9,281 nt of DNA from CBDUJZ01 sp047629415 (GTDB taxonomy: Bacteria > Myxococcota_A > Bradymonadia > REDH01): positions 1 to 9,281 of the forward strand of contig JBLHWZ010000230.1 in the NCBI GenBank assembly GCA_047629415.1. The letters are read 5' to 3'. Of this stretch, positions 6,062 to 9,281 are shown piece after piece. How positions within the stretch are numbered: position 1 is the stretch's first letter; every line of letters begins with the position of its first letter. A program made the translations under genes and the position numbers. Under the pieces are notes generated by a model. That model was not told the DNA's origin, searched no databases, and saw only the letters and a program-made list of their open reading frames with translations.

Positions 6062-7570
6062 CTATGGTGCTGTAAAGATGCAGCGCGCGATGGGCAACGC
6101 GACATCAAAGAGCACATACAGGTGATACTGCTGACCAGATACGAGAGCAGCAGGAGCAACCCCCTCAGCTGGGACGATCTGTATGCTGGCACCAGGGGCG
6201 ACTCGATAGGTCACGCCAGAGTCAAAGCCATCCTCAGTGTGCGGCACGTCAACCCGCCACATGACTCCCTCTGGCATGTCGAAGTTTGGCGGCAAACCTG
6301 GGTTATCACTACCAGCCTCGAGCACATACAGGTAGCGAGCAGCGCGAGTGTCCGACCATACAAGCGTACCATCAGCAGCCACGCCATCGCCATCCTCACA
6401 CGCCTCCATCTCGTAATTGACCTGGTCGAGCAGTGCGCTTCCTACCGGCAGATAGTCGCCCATGTCGTCTGCGGTCAAACCGCGCCGGTCGAACTCTCCG
6501 AGCCAGAAGGTAAGCATTCGCTCTACATCTGTTGTCGCCATAGCGCTTGCGGTGCGGTCAAAGCCGTTATTCTCTTCGGCTAGATATGCGCCCAGCGCAC
6601 TCGAATCGACGTAGCCAGCGAACATGCCAATAGCCTGATCTGACATCATGTCAGGCCACAGGATGGGACCATCAACCGACCAGATAGCAGGCCCGTCCCG
6701 TGTCTCCTCAGAGTGACAGCAAATGCACGCGCACGACTCGAGCTGGCCCTGAACCCAATCCAGCTCAACCCGATACTCCGCGTCGTCCATACGCGGGTCG
6801 TCCGCGCCACCTGTCTCGCGTCCTTCTACTGGGTAGTAGGGCCTGTTTGTCTCGACAATATCGCAAGATCCATAGTCACGAAAGTCACGACCTTCTTCCA
6901 CACAGCCGCTGATGGCCTCCCAGACGCAGACCTCACCATCCTCGCTAGCACCAGGCGCCTCACTCTCGATGGGCTCGTCGCACATCTCGTATGGCCAGAT
7001 GAAGACGGTATGTGTGTCCTCTACTTCTTCTTCGTCGCAGACCGGCTCACCGGTGAACGTGCCGCTAGCGAAGGCCTCACAGCCAAGCTCGCCGCCGGCG
7101 CAATTGGCCGGGTCGTTTCCGCCCAGTAGGATGAAGTACTCAAGTCCAAGTACGGTATCTACGTCGCAGCGTCCAAGCATTGGATCTACATCGCAGAGCG
7201 TCCCATCCTCAAAGAACATTCCGCCGCCACCTGGGATGTTCAGATCGCAGTCAATCTGACCTGACTCGGCAGTCCAGTCGGTTCCGATGTACTGCTTACA
7301 CTCGGGTTCGCCAGTGAAGGCATTGGAATATTCACAACGCTTTACTGTGGTCTCACTGGGAGATTCTCCCGTATCGATTGCGTCCTGGGAATCCGGCTCA
7401 GCGTCCGTCTCAGCGTCAGCGCCGGCACCTGTGTCGGCGACCGTTTCGGCGTCGGCCAGAATGTCTGTTTCAGGTGATTCGACCACGTCGGTGGCGTCCG
7501 CAGACGTCGAGCCCGAAGAGCCGCAACCGGCAGCAGCAATTAGAAACGCGAACGTACTGATGGTCTTCAT
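6062..7570 (-). CDS. Secreted lipoprotein with a CxxCH motif
   Basis: A 502-residue protein. Residues 1-16 are a lipoprotein signal (MKTISTFAFLIAAAGC), with Cys16 then Gly, fitting outer-membrane sorting. A disordered Asp/Glu/Ala/Thr-rich linker runs to about 75. Cysteine-rich modules follow, with FTGEP.C repeated at about 85-91 and 172-178. CACICCH at 280-286 contains a CxxCH, the covalent heme-c attachment motif, in a segment (280-390) with Met-rich text that could supply an axial ligand. The C-terminal 100 residues look like a beta-sandwich. A c-type cytochrome-like or other metal-binding surface protein is the best guess, but one CxxCH in a protein with many cysteines can also be chance. 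The start is ATG 7570, because GGAG lies 7 nt upstream; the TTG at 7585 would place GGAG inside the gene. It is flanked by gaps on both sides, so it is probably monocistronic. Confidence 0.9.
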   Translation of the reverse strand: MKTISTFAFLIAAAGCGSSGSTSADATDVVESPETDILADAETVADTGAGADAETDAEPDSQDAIDTGESPSETTVKRCEYSNAFTGEPECKQYIGTDWTAESGQIDCDLNIPGGGGMFFEDGTLCDVDPMLGRCDVDTVLGLEYFILLGGNDPANCAGGELGCEAFASGTFTGEPVCDEEEVEDTHTVFIWPYEMCDEPIESEAPGASEDGEVCVWEAISGCVEEGRDFRDYGSCDIVETNRPYYPVEGRETGGADDPRMDDAEYRVELDWVQGQLESCACICCHSEETRDGPAIWSVDGPILWPDMMSDQAIGMFAGYVDSSALGAYLAEENNGFDRTASAMATTDVERMLTFWLGEFDRRGLTADDMGDYLPVGSALLDQVNYEMEACEDGDGVAADGTLVWSDTRAARYLYVLEAGSDNPGLPPNFDMPEGVMWRVDVPHTEDGFDSGVTYRVAPGASIQIVPAEGVAPAALVSGQQYHLYVLFDVALPIARCIFTAP

Positions 7571-7577
7571 CAAAATT

Positions 7578-7581
7578 CTCC
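7578..7581 (-). promoter_or_regulatory. Ribosome binding site deciding the lipoprotein start
   Basis: GGAG on the minus strand, 7 nt before ATG 7570. It selects this ATG over the in-frame TTG five codons upstream, and gives a standard-length lipoprotein signal peptide. Confidence 0.75.
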
Positions 7582-7658
7582 GCAAAATTGGTTCGGCAGG
7601 GACCTTTCACCTTATGTCTACCACGGCCGGGGAGTTATGGGGCCTCAATCCTGGCGAT

Positions 7659-7901
7659 TCAGGTCAGAGTAAGGCCGTCACCGTCCAGCTCGACACCTCC
7701 CCGGTACTGATCGGCTTCACTATTATCCCAGTCAGTTCCCGGGGCCACCTCGACACCGACGGTCGGGTTGCTGATCGGTGAGACCTCCGCCGTCTCTGAA
7801 GATCAACACCGGGTTTTTTGGCTGACGACAGAGTCCGAACCGCACACATCAGCCCAGCGACCCTGCGCCAGCTGTCCGATTCGTCGATACACGCCACTCA
7901 T
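7659..7901 (-). pseudogene. Possible broken small reading frame downstream of the repeat-protein gene
   Basis: On the minus strand an ATG at 7901 opens a 32-codon frame ending at TGA 7803-7805. The same frame then continues open for 47 codons to TGA 7659-7661. The second half reads like ordinary protein (VSPISNPTVGVEVAPGTDW, then an acidic LDGDG tail). This could be a small gene interrupted by a nonsense change, or two chance frames. I recognise no family. Outside it, the 342-bp gap from 7571 to 7912 shows no other gene, and I saw no clear terminator. The promoter of the lipoprotein gene should lie near 7590-7660. Confidence 0.25.
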
Positions 7902-7912
7902 CCAAGCCACGT

Positions 7913-9281
7913 CTATCGGACGATCTCATCGAGAATGGCCCCTGGCCAGCGCGAATCATCGAGGTTGGCATCGGTAAAATCTGCCGACGAGCAGTCCGTC
8001 TTTTCGAAGTCCGCCCCATAAAGGTTCGCGCCTGCGAAACAAGCGCCGCGCAGGTCGCTTCCGCTGAAGTCCACGCGCGTGAGATCCGCTCCAGCAAAGT
8101 TCGCCCCCGCCCAAAAACCATCGGTCGCCACACTTTCCCCGAGGAGTGCACTGCTGAGGTTAACCCGTTCACAAAAGCAGCTACTCAAATTGGCAAAGCG
8201 CAGGTCTCGACGGGCGAGAGAAATCGACTGAGGAATGCGCTTTAGAAAGAGGGAGAGTTGTTTGCCAGAGGAGGCAGGCTCGCCGAGGTATGTGGTTAGC
8301 AGCAGTTGGCCCACCCACATTTGGTGCCACCTTCCTCCGCTCCCTCCGCTATTGAGAAAGGCCGCGTGATCGGCGAGCCAGGCTTCCACTTCGTCTTCGG
8401 TTAAGAAGATGCCCTCAGTGAGAGACTTGTTGAGACCATGCAATCTCGGCACGCGAGCTGTATCGGAGCGGGGGAAGTCTGGGTGTCCGATTGGTCGCAA
8501 GGAGTCTTGTAGGTCCTTTAGCTCCCTTCGGAGGTGCTCTCGCTCTTCTTTGCTCCACGGCAGGTTATGCCTCTTGAAGAGACGTTCGCGAACCCGAAGG
8601 TCGGAGTCCCGCACCAATAACTCGCACACTGCGTCGGGCAAAGGCGGCGCTCCACTGCCACGAGAGTCCAGGCGTCCCGCCAGCGCCAACCGCACATGCA
8701 CGACCTCATCTCGAGCCAATCGTAGCATGGCCGTTGCTGGGGCCGACCAATTTCGCGCAACGGCGGTTCGGACATCGGAGCTTTCGTGTTGCGAGCAAAC
8801 TTCCAAGCGCTCAGGCACAGTCGAACGGTTTCCAGCAATGCTCATTTGCACACCGATGTCGGGATATCCCAAGAGTACCTTCTGCTCTTCTTCACCCAAG
8901 GCTGAGTGAGCCGCTGCCGACCACAACACGCGGGAGTCGTCACTCTCCGCGACAATCCGCTGCAGGAGTTCGGTGGTGGTGGACCGATTGCGGGCGATCG
9001 CCACGGCGATGTCGCCACTTGATTCCTCGCTTTCCCAGAGACAGAGCAATACGTCCGCGGGCGTACGCGGGTGCTCCGCTACTGCGAGCCTCACCTCTGC
9101 GGCCGGGTCAGCGGCGAGGAGACGTCGGACTTCTGCGGTCGTTCTGAATGCCTTGGCAACGGCGACGCGGACCGAGACTTCCGCATCGCTCGCCAATACG
9201 GCCAGACAGTCCGAAGCGACGCCGGCCGGCCCCCTGGGATTCAGGTACTCGATCCGTTTGGCTATGCTTAGACACTGTATT
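7913..9281 (-). CDS. LRV (HEAT-like) repeat - pentapeptide repeat fusion protein (5' end outside window)
   Basis: The frame is open to the right edge, with 456 complete codons before TAG 7913-7915. The only in-frame start candidate seen (TTG 9196) falls inside a repeat unit, so the true start is probably outside the window. The N-terminal half has seven or eight units of about 26 residues with the pattern D..VR.AVA.N..TP..LL.RL (for example AAEVRLAVAEHPRTPADVLL), matching leucine-rich repeat variant units that stack as paired helices. A charged linker with a predicted helix (KEEREHLRRELKDLQ) and a Trp/Gly-rich stretch follows. The C-terminus holds pentapeptide repeats: ten unbroken A[DN][LF]xx-type units at 7955-8104, with looser ones on either side. 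Pentapeptide repeats form a right-handed beta-helix. Both halves are usually protein-interaction scaffolds. No enzyme motif or membrane segment is visible, and the function is unknown. Confidence 0.9.
   Translation of the reverse strand, partial: IQCLSIAKRIEYLNPRGPAGVASDCLAVLASDAEVSVRVAVAKAFRTTAEVRRLLAADPAAEVRLAVAEHPRTPADVLLCLWESEESSGDIAVAIARNRSTTTELLQRIVAESDDSRVLWSAAAHSALGEEEQKVLLGYPDIGVQMSIAGNRSTVPERLEVCSQHESSDVRTAVARNWSAPATAMLRLARDEVVHVRLALAGRLDSRGSGAPPLPDAVCELLVRDSDLRVRERLFKRHNLPWSKEEREHLRRELKDLQDSLRPIGHPDFPRSDTARVPRLHGLNKSLTEGIFLTEDEVEAWLADHAAFLNSGGSGGRWHQMWVGQLLLTTYLGEPASSGKQLSLFLKRIPQSISLARRDLRFANLSSCFCERVNLSSALLGESVATDGFWAGANFAGADLTRVDFSGSDLRGACFAGANLYGADFEKTDCSSADFTDANLDDSRWPGAILDEIVR
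7955..8104 (-). repeat. Ten consecutive pentapeptide repeats
   Basis: Fifty residues beginning ANFAG ADLTR VDFSG and ending ADFTD ANLDD. Leu, Phe or (once) Cys occupies the centre position and a small residue or Asp/Asn precedes it, as in the A(D/N)LXX family. This length gives two and a half coils of a quadrilateral beta-helix; degenerate units from 8206 down to 7934 extend it. Confidence 0.92.

Noticed and set aside
7568..7585. TTG 7585 as start of the CxxCH lipoprotein
   Set aside because: The GGAG Shine-Dalgarno lies between this TTG and ATG 7570, so it serves the ATG.
7803..7805. TGA 7803-7805 as a selenocysteine codon
   Set aside because: There is no recognisable selenoprotein family and no obvious SECIS hairpin; a nonsense mutation or chance frame is simpler.
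9194..9196. TTG 9196 as start of the LRV-pentapeptide gene
   Set aside because: The frame continues upstream with repeat-like sequence to the window edge, and the TTG would cut a repeat unit.

Overview
The window is GC-rich bacterial DNA in which every convincing gene lies on the minus strand. The gene types point to Myxococcota or the related Bradymonadota (former Deltaproteobacteria). They include a very cysteine-rich modular lipoprotein with a MopE-type motif, a second lipoprotein with an Asp/Glu/Ala/Thr-rich linker after its lipobox, and a repeat-protein fusion. This placement is inference from gene style, not from a marker gene.

In transcription order (right to left): (1) 9281-7913, a protein cut by the right edge, made of leucine-rich-repeat-variant (LRV/HEAT-like) units followed by a pentapeptide-repeat domain. 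(2) 7912-7571, an intergenic stretch holding a possible broken small reading frame. (3) 7570-6062, a secreted lipoprotein with one CxxCH motif. (4) 6061-4628, about 1.4 kb without an intact recognisable gene. It contains a frameshifted zinc-ribbon reading frame that resembles a transposase-type protein, a 31-bp tandem duplication and three evenly spaced perfect palindromes. (5) 4627-2916, a tight two-gene operon: a short-chain dehydrogenase/reductase and then a crotonase-family enoyl-CoA hydratase, 8 bp apart. (6) 2676-1, a large cysteine-rich lipoprotein that is open for 892 codons and runs off the left edge.

The SDR/crotonase pair could act together in acyl-CoA or lipid-derived alcohol/ketone metabolism, but the substrate cannot be read from the sequence. 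The two lipoproteins are probably surface or periplasmic proteins. The LRV-pentapeptide protein has no signal visible in this window and looks like a scaffold or protein-interaction protein. No CRISPR array, rRNA, tRNA, intact insertion sequence or plus-strand gene was found. The most unusual items are the modular cysteine-repeat architecture of the left lipoprotein and the LRV-pentapeptide fusion.
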